Assembly (NCBI GenBank): GCA_900557315.1
Contig: USSI01000011.1
Location: forward strand, 1 to 16,542
Origin: an uncultured Butyricicoccus sp.
Lineage (GTDB): Bacteria > Bacillota > Clostridia > Oscillospirales > Butyricicoccaceae
Reading direction: 5' to 3'
DNA: 16,542 bases
Below the pieces are notes generated by a model, which was not told the origin of the DNA, did no database searches, and saw only the letters and a program-made list of their open reading frames with translations. Numbering within the stretch: position 1 is the stretch's first letter; each line of letters opens with the position of its first letter. A program made the translations under genes and the position numbers. This document shows, piece after piece, positions 1 through 8,539 of the stretch.

Positions 1-43
1 CAACCAGGCTTTCCGGCCGGCCGTCCTCGCAGACAGCTTGATT

Positions 44-73
44 ATTATACGCTCTTTCCCTGTGTTTTGTCAA
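44..73 (-). promoter_or_regulatory. Consensus sigma-A promoter firing out of the left edge
   Basis: On the minus strand there is a perfect -35 TTGACA (68-73) and a perfect -10 TATAAT (44-49), separated by 18 nt. Transcription would start near 37 and leave the window to the left. The transcribed part that is visible is GC-rich and contains a self-complementary GGCCGGCC (about 12-19). A fully consensus promoter suits a strongly expressed gene or stable RNA, but the target lies outside the window and I could not identify it. Confidence 0.75.
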
Positions 74-138
74 GGACTTTTGGGAAAAAAATCAGATTTT
101 TCTTAAAATCCTCCTTTGCCGCACTTTCGCTGCCATTG

Positions 139-169
139 AAAAAGGCCGCCCGTTTGCAAACGGGCGGCC
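139..169 (-). terminator. Rho-independent terminator of the SCP2-domain gene
   Basis: Positions 144-169 form a perfect 26-nt palindrome with arms GGCCGCCCGTTTG and CAAACGGGCGGCC. On the minus strand it is followed by five T (139-143). It lies 14 nt past the stop codon at 184-186 and separates that gene from the outward promoter at 44-73. Confidence 0.9.
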
Positions 170-183
170 CTATGAGGCAAGCA

Positions 184-510
184 TTACGCCTGCTTAAGCA
201 GTTCGGCCAGAACCATGACCTTGTCCACATTGCCTTCGACCTTGATTTTGCCTTCGGCAATCGCAACCTGCGGAACCAGCTTGCCGTTCAGCACCTTTTC
301 CAGATTGGTCAGCGTACCAGATACGCATGCGTCACGATCAATATACTCATAAGGCATTACGGACAGCACGCCATTGAGGATCTCGATGTAAAAAACACCC
401 GTGACCTTACCGGTAAGATTGAACTGAACCGCAACCTTTCCCTGCGTGCCGGCAATATCCGTTTTGCTAAGTTTGTTATAGATTTTACCAATCAACTGAT
501 CGACGGTCAT
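184..510 (-). CDS. Small SCP2 sterol-binding domain protein
   Basis: This is a 108-residue, soluble, single-domain protein. The overall pattern (an amphipathic N-terminal helix, a central beta sheet around VAVQFNLTG and GVFYIEILNG, then a hydrophobic C-terminal helix KVMVLAELLKQ) fits the SCP-2 sterol-transfer family. In that family the fold forms a hydrophobic tunnel for lipids. The ligand of the stand-alone bacterial versions is not known, and these bacteria do not make sterols, so a fatty acid or other lipid is only a guess. The ATG start is supported by AGGGGG about 8 nt upstream. The gene has its own promoter candidate (543-570) and a strong terminator (139-169), so it is probably monocistronic. 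I see no signal peptide or membrane segment. Confidence 0.8.
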   Translation of the reverse strand: MTVDQLIGKIYNKLSKTDIAGTQGKVAVQFNLTGKVTGVFYIEILNGVLSVMPYEYIDRDACVSGTLTNLEKVLNGKLVPQVAIAEGKIKVEGNVDKVMVLAELLKQA

Positions 511-542
511 TGGAATCGCCCCCTGGTTGTATTTGTAATTCT

Positions 543-570
543 ATTATACTTTTTTTACCGGAAAATGCAA
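543..570 (-). promoter_or_regulatory. Promoter candidate for the SCP2-domain gene
   Basis: On the minus strand a perfect -10 TATAAT (543-548) is preceded, after 16 nt, by a weak -35 TTGCAT (565-570). It lies 33 nt ahead of the SCP2 start codon and downstream of the stop of the zinc-ribbon gene. The -35 is poor, so the call rests mainly on the -10. Confidence 0.55.
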
Positions 571-616
571 GCCTATTTTGCTGCTTTATCAGCGAAAATT
601 AACCCAAAGGACTGAT

Positions 617-1009
617 TCAGCTTTTCTTCATGAACTGTGTATGGCAGTGCGGGCAGGTGATATTGATTTTCCCTCTGCCGCGCGGCACACGCAGCCATTG
701 CTTACACTGCGGGCACTTGAAATACCGATGGGTTTTACGGTCCGCAAACCGGGCGCGGGCATTGCGCAGGCGGCCCGAAACCGGCCCCCACCAGCGCAGG
801 AATTTCTGATTTTCCGCGTACCGCGCCTGGATATTGCGGGAGAACATGCGGAAGTAGCATAGGATGAGCAGCGCCAATATGAACATACCCATCCAGCCCC
901 AGCCCGTGAGCATCTCGATCACAAGCAGAACCAGACCCAAAATCAAAAACGCGGCGTTGAGTTGGTCATTCCCATAGCGTCCGGCCATAAAACGGCGCAG
1001 AAAATCCAT
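617..1009 (-). CDS. Two-helix membrane protein with C-terminal zinc ribbon
   Basis: The protein has 130 residues. Residues 19-35 and 39-56 are strongly hydrophobic and would form a membrane hairpin, interrupted by E32 and a GWGW turn. A basic, arginine-rich linker (58-95) follows, then a four-cysteine zinc ribbon with pairs CPQC (99-102) and CPHC (119-122). With both helices in the membrane, the basic linker and ribbon should face the cytoplasm. The function is unknown; a regulatory or nucleic-acid-binding role is possible but not shown. The start ATG overlaps the engB stop codon as TAATG, with AGGA just upstream, so translation is coupled to engB and the gene is the last of the lon-engB operon. 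I know of no named family. Confidence 0.82.
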   Translation of the reverse strand: MDFLRRFMAGRYGNDQLNAAFLILGLVLLVIEMLTGWGWMGMFILALLILCYFRMFSRNIQARYAENQKFLRWWGPVSGRLRNARARFADRKTHRYFKCPQCKQWLRVPRGRGKINITCPHCHTQFMKKS

Positions 1010-1625
1010 TATTCCTGGTCATCCTTTCTCACATGGTCAAAAATAAGTGCAAGCACCTCGTCGCGCCCATCCCCTTTTTCCGCGGAAAACGGGATCACGG
1101 GCACGTCCTCCGGCAGCAGCAGCGTCTGCCGGATCACCGCCAGATTGCCCTCCAGCTGGCTCTTTTTGATCTTGTCCAGCTTGTTGGCGATCACGACCCA
1201 CGGCCGTTCCGACGCGCGGAACCACTCCGCCATGGTGATGTCATCCCGCGTGGGCTTGTGGCGGATGTCTACAATCTGAATGCCGAGCGTCAGCAGGCCC
1301 AAAGCAAAATAAGTCTCCATCAATTCGCCCCAGCGCTGCTGCTCGGCTTTGGAAACACGGGCATAGCCATAACCCGGCAGATCGACAAGATACATCTGCT
1401 TATCAATGACAAAATAATTGATATGGATGGTCTTGCCCGGCTGGGCGCTGACGCGCGCAAAGTTTTTGCGGTTCAGCAGTTTGTTGATGACCGAGCTTTT
1501 CCCCACGTTGGATTTGCCGGCAAATACGATCTGCGGCAGGCGGTCCGCAGGGAAATCGCTTTCCTTTACTGCAGAACGCAGGAATTCCACGTTGTGCAGA
1601 TTGGGTTTTTTCCTTTCTTCCATAC

Positions 1626-1629
<4 letters not shown>
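1009..1629 (-). CDS. engB: Ribosome-biogenesis GTP-binding protein EngB (YsxC/YihA)
   Basis: EngB is a TRAFAC-class GTPase needed for late assembly of the 50S ribosomal subunit. All GTPase motifs are visible in the 206 residues: G1 GKSNVGKSS (38-46), G2 around T67 in PGKT, G3 DLPGYG (83-88), G4 NKLD (149-152) and G5 SAEKG (182-186). Length is normal for the family. The start ATG overlaps the lon stop as ATGA, and GGTGG lies about 4-8 nt upstream. A second in-frame ATG at codon 3 (1621-1623) would also be acceptable. The lon-engB order is common in Firmicutes and indicates co-transcription from the lon promoter. The gene is coupled downstream to the zinc-ribbon membrane protein. Confidence 0.97.
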
Positions 1630-4052
<2,423 letters not shown>

Positions 4053-4087
4053 AATTTCTCTCCTCATGCGCGGAAAATCGCTTAAAA

Positions 4088-4149
4088 CAATACCGCCCGC
4101 CGGCAAATACGGGCCTGCTGCCGCGCCGCGGCATTCTGGTGCGGTATTG
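4088..4149 (-). promoter_or_regulatory. Structured 5' leader of lon
   Basis: The lon transcript should start near 4156, giving a leader of about 100 nt. In it a perfect 9-bp outer stem joins CAATACCGC (4141-4149 read on the minus strand) with GCGGTATTG (4088-4096). It encloses a smaller hairpin with arms TGCCGC/GCGGCA (4119-4133) and further GC-rich pairing. On the minus strand the outer stem is followed by TTTTAAG, so it resembles a weak terminator or attenuator placed 32 nt before the start codon. Whether it regulates lon is inference. Confidence 0.5.
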
Positions 4150-4162
4150 CCGTGATAGCGTC

Positions 4163-4191
4163 AGTATAGTATATTTTTCGCGGTTTGTAAA
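4163..4191 (-). promoter_or_regulatory. lon promoter
   Basis: On the minus strand -35 TTTACA (4186-4191) and -10 TATACT (4163-4168) each match the sigma-A consensus at 5 of 6 positions, with the ideal 17-nt spacer. It lies between the clpX terminator and the lon leader. No CIRCE (TTAGCACTC/GAGTGCTAA) or tandem GGTCAAA (CtsR) box overlaps it. Confidence 0.8.
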
Positions 4192-4214
4192 GCGGCTGAA
4201 TTTGATAATTCTGT

Positions 4215-4245
4215 AAAAAAAGCGGGCGAAACCCGTGTTCCGCCC
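4215..4245 (-). terminator. Rho-independent terminator after clpX
   Basis: On the minus strand arms GGGCGGAA and TTTCGCCC (4224-4245) pair over 8 bp, with one G-U wobble that is favourable in minus-strand RNA, around the loop CACGGG. GC and then seven T follow (4215-4221). It starts 24 nt past the clpX stop and ends the tig-clpP-clpX unit. Confidence 0.9.
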
Positions 4246-4268
4246 ACATTTCCTTCGGTTTTTACCGG

Positions 4269-5585
4269 TTATGCACTTTTGTTCGGCTGACGCAGCTTGC
4301 CCGCCGGTTCGTCCGGCTTTTTTGCCGCCGGCAGCGCCGCGCGCGCACCGTGGCCGATCAGGGGTTCGCTCTCCCCATCTACCACGCCCGGCGTAATCAC
4401 CACGCGGTTGACCGTTTCGTCAGACGGGATGCGGAACATGATATCGGTCATCACGTTTTCCAGCACGCCGCGCAGGCCGCGCGCACCGGTTTTGCGCTCA
4501 AGCGCAATCTCCGCCACGCGGGTCAGCGCCTCCGGCTCGAACTCCAGCTCGACGCCGTCCAGCGCCAGCAGGGTCTGGTACTGCTTGACCAGCGCGTTCT
4601 TCGGCTCCTGCAGGATGCGCACCAGCGCCTCCTTGTCCAGCGTGTCCAGCGACACGATCGCCGGCAGGCGGCCGATCAGTTCGGGGATCAGGCCGTACTT
4701 CATCAGGTCGTGCGGTTCGATCTGCGCGAGCAGGCGGTCGGTCTGATCCTCCTGCTTGCCCTTGACCTCGGAGCCGAAGCCCATGCCCTGCTTGCCCGTG
4801 CGCTTCTGGATGATGCCTTCGATGCCGTCGAAGGCGCCGCCGCAGATAAACAGGATGTTGGTCGTGTCGATCTGGATAAACTCCTGATGCGGATGCTTGC
4901 GTCCGCCCTGGGGCGGGACGTTCGCCGTCGTGCCCTCGAGCATCTTGAGCAGCGCCTGCTGCACGCCCTCGCCCGACACGTCGCGCGTGATGGAGGGGTT
5001 TTCGCTCTTGCGGGCGATCTTGTCGATCTCATCGACGTAGATGATACCGTGCTCGGCCAGTTCCACGTCAAAATCCGCCGCCTGGATCAGGCGCAGCAGG
5101 ATATTCTCCACATCCTCGCCCACATAGCCGGCCTCGGTCAGCGTGGTCGCGTCCGCAATGGCAAACGGCACCTGCAGCGTCTTTGCCAGCGTCTGCGCGA
5201 GCAGGGTCTTGCCCGAACCCGAGGGGCCGAGCATCAGGATATTGGATTTTTGCAGCTCCACCTCGGTCTCCGGGTGGTAAATACGCTTGTAGTGGTTGTA
5301 CACCGCCACCGAAAGCGCGATCTTCGCGCGGTCCTGCCCGATGACATAGTCGTCAAGCACGGCCTTGAGTTCCTGCGGGGTGGGCAGGCGCTCGGGGCGC
5401 CCGGTTCCCTGATCCTCGCGGTCCTCCGGCGCGAAATCCAGTTCATCATCCAAAATGCTGGTGCATACGCCGATGCACTCGTCGCAGATATAGACCCCCG
5501 GCCCCGCGATCAGCTTGCGCACACGGTTCTGAGGCTTTCCGCAGAACGAACATTTCAGCATCTTATCATCGTCAAAATTCGGCAT
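4269..5585 (-). CDS. clpX: ATP-dependent Clp protease, ATP-binding subunit ClpX
   Basis: ClpX is the AAA+ unfoldase that feeds tagged substrates into ClpP. The 438-residue protein has the N-terminal C4 zinc-binding domain (C12, C15, C34, C37), Walker A GPSGSGKT (120-127), pore-1 loop GYVG (152-155), Walker B IIYVDEID (180-187) and the GAR sensor-2 motif near the C-terminus. The ClpP-docking loop reads MGF at 267-269 where IGF is usual, a conservative change that should still bind. The C-terminal ~40 residues (about 400-438) are Ala/Pro/Lys-rich and probably flexible. AGAGG lies 6 nt before the ATG. The gene is 39 nt behind clpP, so the two subunits are made together, and a strong terminator follows. 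Confidence 0.98.
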   Translation of the reverse strand: MPNFDDDKMLKCSFCGKPQNRVRKLIAGPGVYICDECIGVCTSILDDELDFAPEDREDQGTGRPERLPTPQELKAVLDDYVIGQDRAKIALSVAVYNHYKRIYHPETEVELQKSNILMLGPSGSGKTLLAQTLAKTLQVPFAIADATTLTEAGYVGEDVENILLRLIQAADFDVELAEHGIIYVDEIDKIARKSENPSITRDVSGEGVQQALLKMLEGTTANVPPQGGRKHPHQEFIQIDTTNILFICGGAFDGIEGIIQKRTGKQGMGFGSEVKGKQEDQTDRLLAQIEPHDLMKYGLIPELIGRLPAIVSLDTLDKEALVRILQEPKNALVKQYQTLLALDGVELEFEPEALTRVAEIALERKTGARGLRGVLENVMTDIMFRIPSDETVNRVVITPGVVDGESEPLIGHGARAALPAAKKPDEPAGKLRQPNKSA

Positions 5586-5624
5586 ACAGCACCTCTATCC
5601 GGCATTCCGCCGGGCCTTTCTTTA

Positions 5625-6206
5625 TCAATGCTTATCGAACACCTTGTCGATCAGGCCGTATTCCAGCGCTTCCTCTGCGGTCATGAAGTTATCGCGCTCG
5701 CAGTCCGCGGTGACGACCTCGACCGGCTTGCCGGTATTCTCGGACAGAATCTTGTTCATGCGCTTCTTGATGGTCTCAAGGCGCTTGAGATGGATGGCCA
5801 TATCCGTGATCTGGCCCTGCGTACCGGCGGACGGCTGGTGGATCATGATCTCCGCGTTGGGCAGCGCATAGCGCTTGCCCTTTGCGCCCGAGGACAGCAG
5901 GAACGCGCCCATGGACGCCGCCATGCCGATGCAGATGGTGGACACGTCGCACTTGATATAGTTCATCGTGTCGTAAATCGCCATGCCCGCAGTGACCGAG
6001 CCGCCGGGGCTGTTGATATAGAGCGAGATATCCTTGTCCGGATCCTGCGCCTCCAGATACAGCAGCTGCGCCACGACCAGCGAAGCGGTCGTGTCGTTGA
6101 CTTCCTCACACAGCATAACGATGCGGTCGTTGAGCAGGCGGGAATAGATATCGAACGAACGCTCGCCGCGACCGGTCTGCTCGATGACCATTGGGACTAA
6201 ACTCAC
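5625..6206 (-). CDS. clpP: ATP-dependent Clp protease, proteolytic subunit ClpP
   Basis: ClpP forms the tetradecameric serine protease chamber driven by ClpX. The 193-residue protein carries the full catalytic triad: S98 in [10 protein letters not shown]123 in MIHQPSAG and D172 in CERDNFM. The N-terminus begins [11 protein letters not shown], as in typical ClpP, and this needs a GTG start at 6204-6206. That start is supported by AAAGGAG 9 nt upstream; the ATG at codon 6 would cut off conserved residues. The gene lies between tig and clpX, the classical order. Its leader is unusually rich in hairpins, and the ribosome binding site can pair with an upstream CCTTT (see 6218-6327). I found no convincing promoter directly in front, so transcription may come from the tig promoter through the hairpin at 6343-6368. 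Confidence 0.98.
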   Translation of the reverse strand: MSLVPMVIEQTGRGERSFDIYSRLLNDRIVMLCEEVNDTTASLVVAQLLYLEAQDPDKDISLYINSPGGSVTAGMAIYDTMNYIKCDVSTICIGMAASMGAFLLSSGAKGKRYALPNAEIMIHQPSAGTQGQITDMAIHLKRLETIKKRMNKILSENTGKPVEVVTADCERDNFMTAEEALEYGLIDKVFDKH

Positions 6207-6217
6207 TTGGAAAGACT

Positions 6218-6327
6218 CCTTTCAGAAAGGTCGATGGAAGCGGTACGCTTCCATCGGACAGGATATGCCGGGCACAGCCCGGGCACATCCACAACGCAGG
6301 AAGGCCCCTGCCTGGCCGGGACCTTCC
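6218..6327 (-). promoter_or_regulatory. Structured clpP leader with hairpin over the ribosome binding site
   Basis: Four hairpins follow one another in the RNA just before clpP: a 10-bp stem at 6299-6327 (arms GGAAGGTCCC/GGGGCCTTCC, one G-U wobble that exists only in minus-strand RNA), a 6-bp stem at 6268-6282 (CCGGGC/GCCCGG, loop TGT), an 11-bp stem at 6232-6256 (CGATGGAAGCG/CGCTTCCATCG, loop TAC) and a weak 5-bp stem at 6218-6230 (CCTTT, CTG, AAAGG). The AAAGG of the last stem is part of the clpP Shine-Dalgarno AAAGGAG. The arrangement suggests control of translation or RNA stability; this is inference. Confidence 0.55.
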
Positions 6328-6342
6328 CCTGCTTCAGGGTAT

Positions 6343-6397
6343 AAAAGCCGCGCACTGCCGCGGCTTTTCAGGAAGCCTGCACCGGGGCGCAGGCTCC
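6343..6397 (-). terminator. Hairpins after tig, including a terminator-like stem
   Basis: Closest to the tig stop is a 7-bp stem AGCCTGC/GCAGGCT (6374-6395). Next is a 10-bp stem AAAAGCCGCG/CGCGGCTTTT (6343-6368) with loop GCAGTG, followed on the minus strand by ATACC. The only T tract is the TTTT inside the second stem, so it is probably a partial terminator that lowers clpP-clpX expression relative to tig, or a bidirectional stop. Confidence 0.6.
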
Positions 6398-6416
6398 TCC
6401 TTGCGCGGGGGACGGA

Positions 6417-7754
6417 TTACTCCGCCGCCTCCTCCGCCTCAGCCTCGTCGGCAGCCTTTTTCTTTGCCGCCGGCTTCTTGGCCTTCGCATTCTTCTTGAG
6501 GAACTCGAGCGCATTGGAAATCTTCAGGTCGCCGGACAGCGCCTCCGCAGACACGATGGACTTGACCTTGTCAACCTCCATGCCATACTGCTCCGCCATC
6601 TTAGCATATTCCTCGTCAAGTTCCTTGTCGGAAACTGCGATATTCTCAAGCTCGGCAACTTTTTCCAGAGCCAGGCGGGTCTTGACCTGGCGGTCCGCCT
6701 GCGGCTGGAACATTGCGCGGAACGCGCCTGCCTCCATGCCGGACATCTTGAGATAATGCTCGAGCGTCATGCCCTGCATCTGGAGGCGGTAGCCGAAGTC
6801 CTGCACGATGGTATCAATCTGGCTTTCCACCATCGCCTGCGGGATGTCCGCCTTCATGTTCTCAATCACAGCGTCCAGGATTTTCTCCTCAAACGCCTGG
6901 TCTGCCGCCTCCTGGCGCTCCTTCTTCAGGCGGTCGGTGATTTCCTTCTTCAGGTCGTCCAGCGTCTCGCAGGTGTCGGAAACATCCTTGGCAAACTCGT
7001 CGTCGATCTCGGGCAGGATGGTCTCCTCAACCTTATGCACCTTGCACTTGAACACGGCTTCCTTGCCGGCCAGCTCCTGCGCATGGTACTCCTCCGGGAA
7101 GGTGACGACAACGTCCTTTTCATCGCCCGCCTTGCAGCCGATCAGCTGGTCCTCAAAGCCCGGGATGAACGCGCCGGAACCGAGGGTCAGCATGTGGTGT
7201 TCGGCCTTGCCGCCCTCGAAGGCAACGCCGTCCACAAAGCCCTCGAAGTCGATGTCAACCGTGTCATTCTTCTTGGCCTTGCGGTCCACGGTCTCGGTGC
7301 GCGCGTTGCGCTGCGCCAGACGGTTCAGCTCCGCCTTGACGTCCGACGCGAGGACCTTGACGGTCTCCTTCTCAACCTCGATGCCCTTGTATTCGCCCAG
7401 CTCGACCTCCGGCTCAACCGGTACCTTGGCGATGATGGTCAGGCCGCCCTCTTCCGCCGGGTCGCCCAGATCGACATCCGCGCGGCCAACCGGCTTGATG
7501 CCGGCCTTCTCAACCGCCATTTCCATCGCGTCCGGATATATGATATTGAAGGCCTCTTCAAAGAAAACGCCTTCGCCGTACAGCTTCTCGATCATCTTGC
7601 GCGGCGCGTGGCCCTTGCGGAAACCGGGTACCGTGATGTTCTTGCCGGTCTTCTTGAATGCCTTATCCTTCGCGGCCTCAAATTCCGCCTTGGTAATCTC
7701 GATCGTCAGGGCGACTACGCTGTGCTCCTGCTTTTCCGTGTTTTTCAGTTCCAT
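6417..7754 (-). CDS. tig: Trigger factor, ribosome-bound chaperone
   Basis: Trigger factor binds at the exit tunnel of the ribosome and shields nascent chains. The 445-residue protein has the ribosome-docking signature GFRKGHAP (44-51) in its N-terminal domain, an FKBP-type prolyl isomerase domain (about 160-245, with FEGFVDGVAFEGG) and the long helical C-terminal domain. Residues from about 420 are a Lys/Ala then Glu/Ala tail, probably disordered. AAGGAG lies 9 nt ahead of the ATG. It has its own promoter candidate (7798-7826) and stands first in the tig-clpP-clpX series, so folding of new proteins and their degradation are encoded together. Confidence 0.98.
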   Translation of the reverse strand: MELKNTEKQEHSVVALTIEITKAEFEAAKDKAFKKTGKNITVPGFRKGHAPRKMIEKLYGEGVFFEEAFNIIYPDAMEMAVEKAGIKPVGRADVDLGDPAEEGGLTIIAKVPVEPEVELGEYKGIEVEKETVKVLASDVKAELNRLAQRNARTETVDRKAKKNDTVDIDFEGFVDGVAFEGGKAEHHMLTLGSGAFIPGFEDQLIGCKAGDEKDVVVTFPEEYHAQELAGKEAVFKCKVHKVEETILPEIDDEFAKDVSDTCETLDDLKKEITDRLKKERQEAADQAFEEKILDAVIENMKADIPQAMVESQIDTIVQDFGYRLQMQGMTLEHYLKMSGMEAGAFRAMFQPQADRQVKTRLALEKVAELENIAVSDKELDEEYAKMAEQYGMEVDKVKSIVSAEALSGDLKISNALEFLKKNAKAKKPAAKKKAADEAEAEEAAE

Positions 7755-7797
7755 GTTGCCAAACTCCTTACTTGAATACTTCTATGGTATCTAAGTT

Positions 7798-7826
7798 ATT
7801 CTATCAGATTATTTTAGGGATTTCCA
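7798..7826 (-). promoter_or_regulatory. tig promoter candidate
   Basis: On the minus strand -35 TGGAAA (7821-7826, 4 of 6) and -10 TAGAAT (7798-7803, 5 of 6) are 17 nt apart. They lie in the only AT-rich stretch between the phosphoesterase stop (7836) and tig. I see no terminator after the phosphoesterase gene, so read-through from upstream may add to tig expression. Confidence 0.6.
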
Positions 7827-7835
7827 CACTTTTTT

Positions 7836-8537
7836 CTATTTTTTCAAAAAAACCGGTGTAAAATCCACATGATCCCCCGAAACCAGCCTCCATTCGATGC
7901 CTTCGTGCATCCCCTCGACTGCCCAGCGCAGGCTGTCCGAGTGCAGGTGGCCGTAGATGCACCGGCGCACGCCGTATCGCTGCATCAGCTCGATCATCGG
8001 GCCGCAGCGGAAGCGCGCGTACAGCGGCGGGTAGTGCAGGAAGCAGATGATCTCCTCCGGGTTCCCCGCCGCGCCGAGTTTGAGCGAAGCCTCCAGCCGC
8101 AGCAGCTCGCGGCGGAAGATTTTTTCATTGTGCGGGTCGGAGAAATCTTCCTCAAACGGCCAGCCGCGCGTGCCGCACAGGGCAGTGCTGCCGTAAAAGA
8201 AGCAGTTGTTGTGCAGGAAATCCATGGTGGCAAACCCGTTTTCGTCAAAAAAACGATGCATTTTCGACGCCGTCTCCCACCAGAGGTCGTGGTTCCCTTT
8301 GAGGATGATCTTTTTGCCCGGCAGCGCGTCAATCAGCGCAAAATCGCTCTTCGCCTCCGCGAGGCTGATGCCCCAGGAAATGTCCCCGCCCAGCACAACC
8401 GTATCCTCCGGCGCAACGAGCGCCTTCCAGCGCGTCACAATCTTGTCCGTATACCCCTGCCAGCGGCCGCCGAAAATATCCATCGGCTTTTCCACTCCCG
8501 TAGCCAGATGCAGATCGGCCAGCGTATACAGCGCCAT
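7836..8537 (-). CDS. Metallophosphoesterase (calcineurin-like)
   Basis: The 233-residue cytoplasmic protein has the two-metal calcineurin-like phosphoesterase motifs in order: DLH (8-10), GGD (50-52), GNHD (81-84), a lone metal-ligand histidine in LHYPP (H167) and GHLH (195-198). It resembles the bacterial 'predicted phosphohydrolase' type (COG1768) more than nucleotidases with signal peptides or DNA-repair nucleases. The substrate cannot be told from sequence. The ATG follows the thrC stop after 2 nt (TAA GC ATG), and AAGGA sits within the end of thrC, so it is translated together with thrC. A role linked to threonine synthesis is not implied. Confidence 0.9.
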   Translation of the reverse strand: MALYTLADLHLATGVEKPMDIFGGRWQGYTDKIVTRWKALVAPEDTVVLGGDISWGISLAEAKSDFALIDALPGKKIILKGNHDLWWETASKMHRFFDENGFATMDFLHNNCFFYGSTALCGTRGWPFEEDFSDPHNEKIFRRELLRLEASLKLGAAGNPEEIICFLHYPPLYARFRCGPMIELMQRYGVRRCIYGHLHSDSLRWAVEGMHEGIEWRLVSGDHVDFTPVFLKK

Positions 8538-8539
8538 GC

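Noticed and set aside
4053..4268. Heat-shock operators (CIRCE or CtsR) before lon, and likewise before clpP
   Set aside because: Neither TTAGCACTC/GAGTGCTAA nor tandem GGTCAAA-type heptads were found on reading both spacers.
4350..6200. Plus-strand open frame of 616 codons across clpX and clpP
   Set aside because: It is exactly antisense to two genes with full catalytic motifs, has no recognisable domain and no ribosome binding site. Long antisense frames are expected in GC-rich coding DNA.
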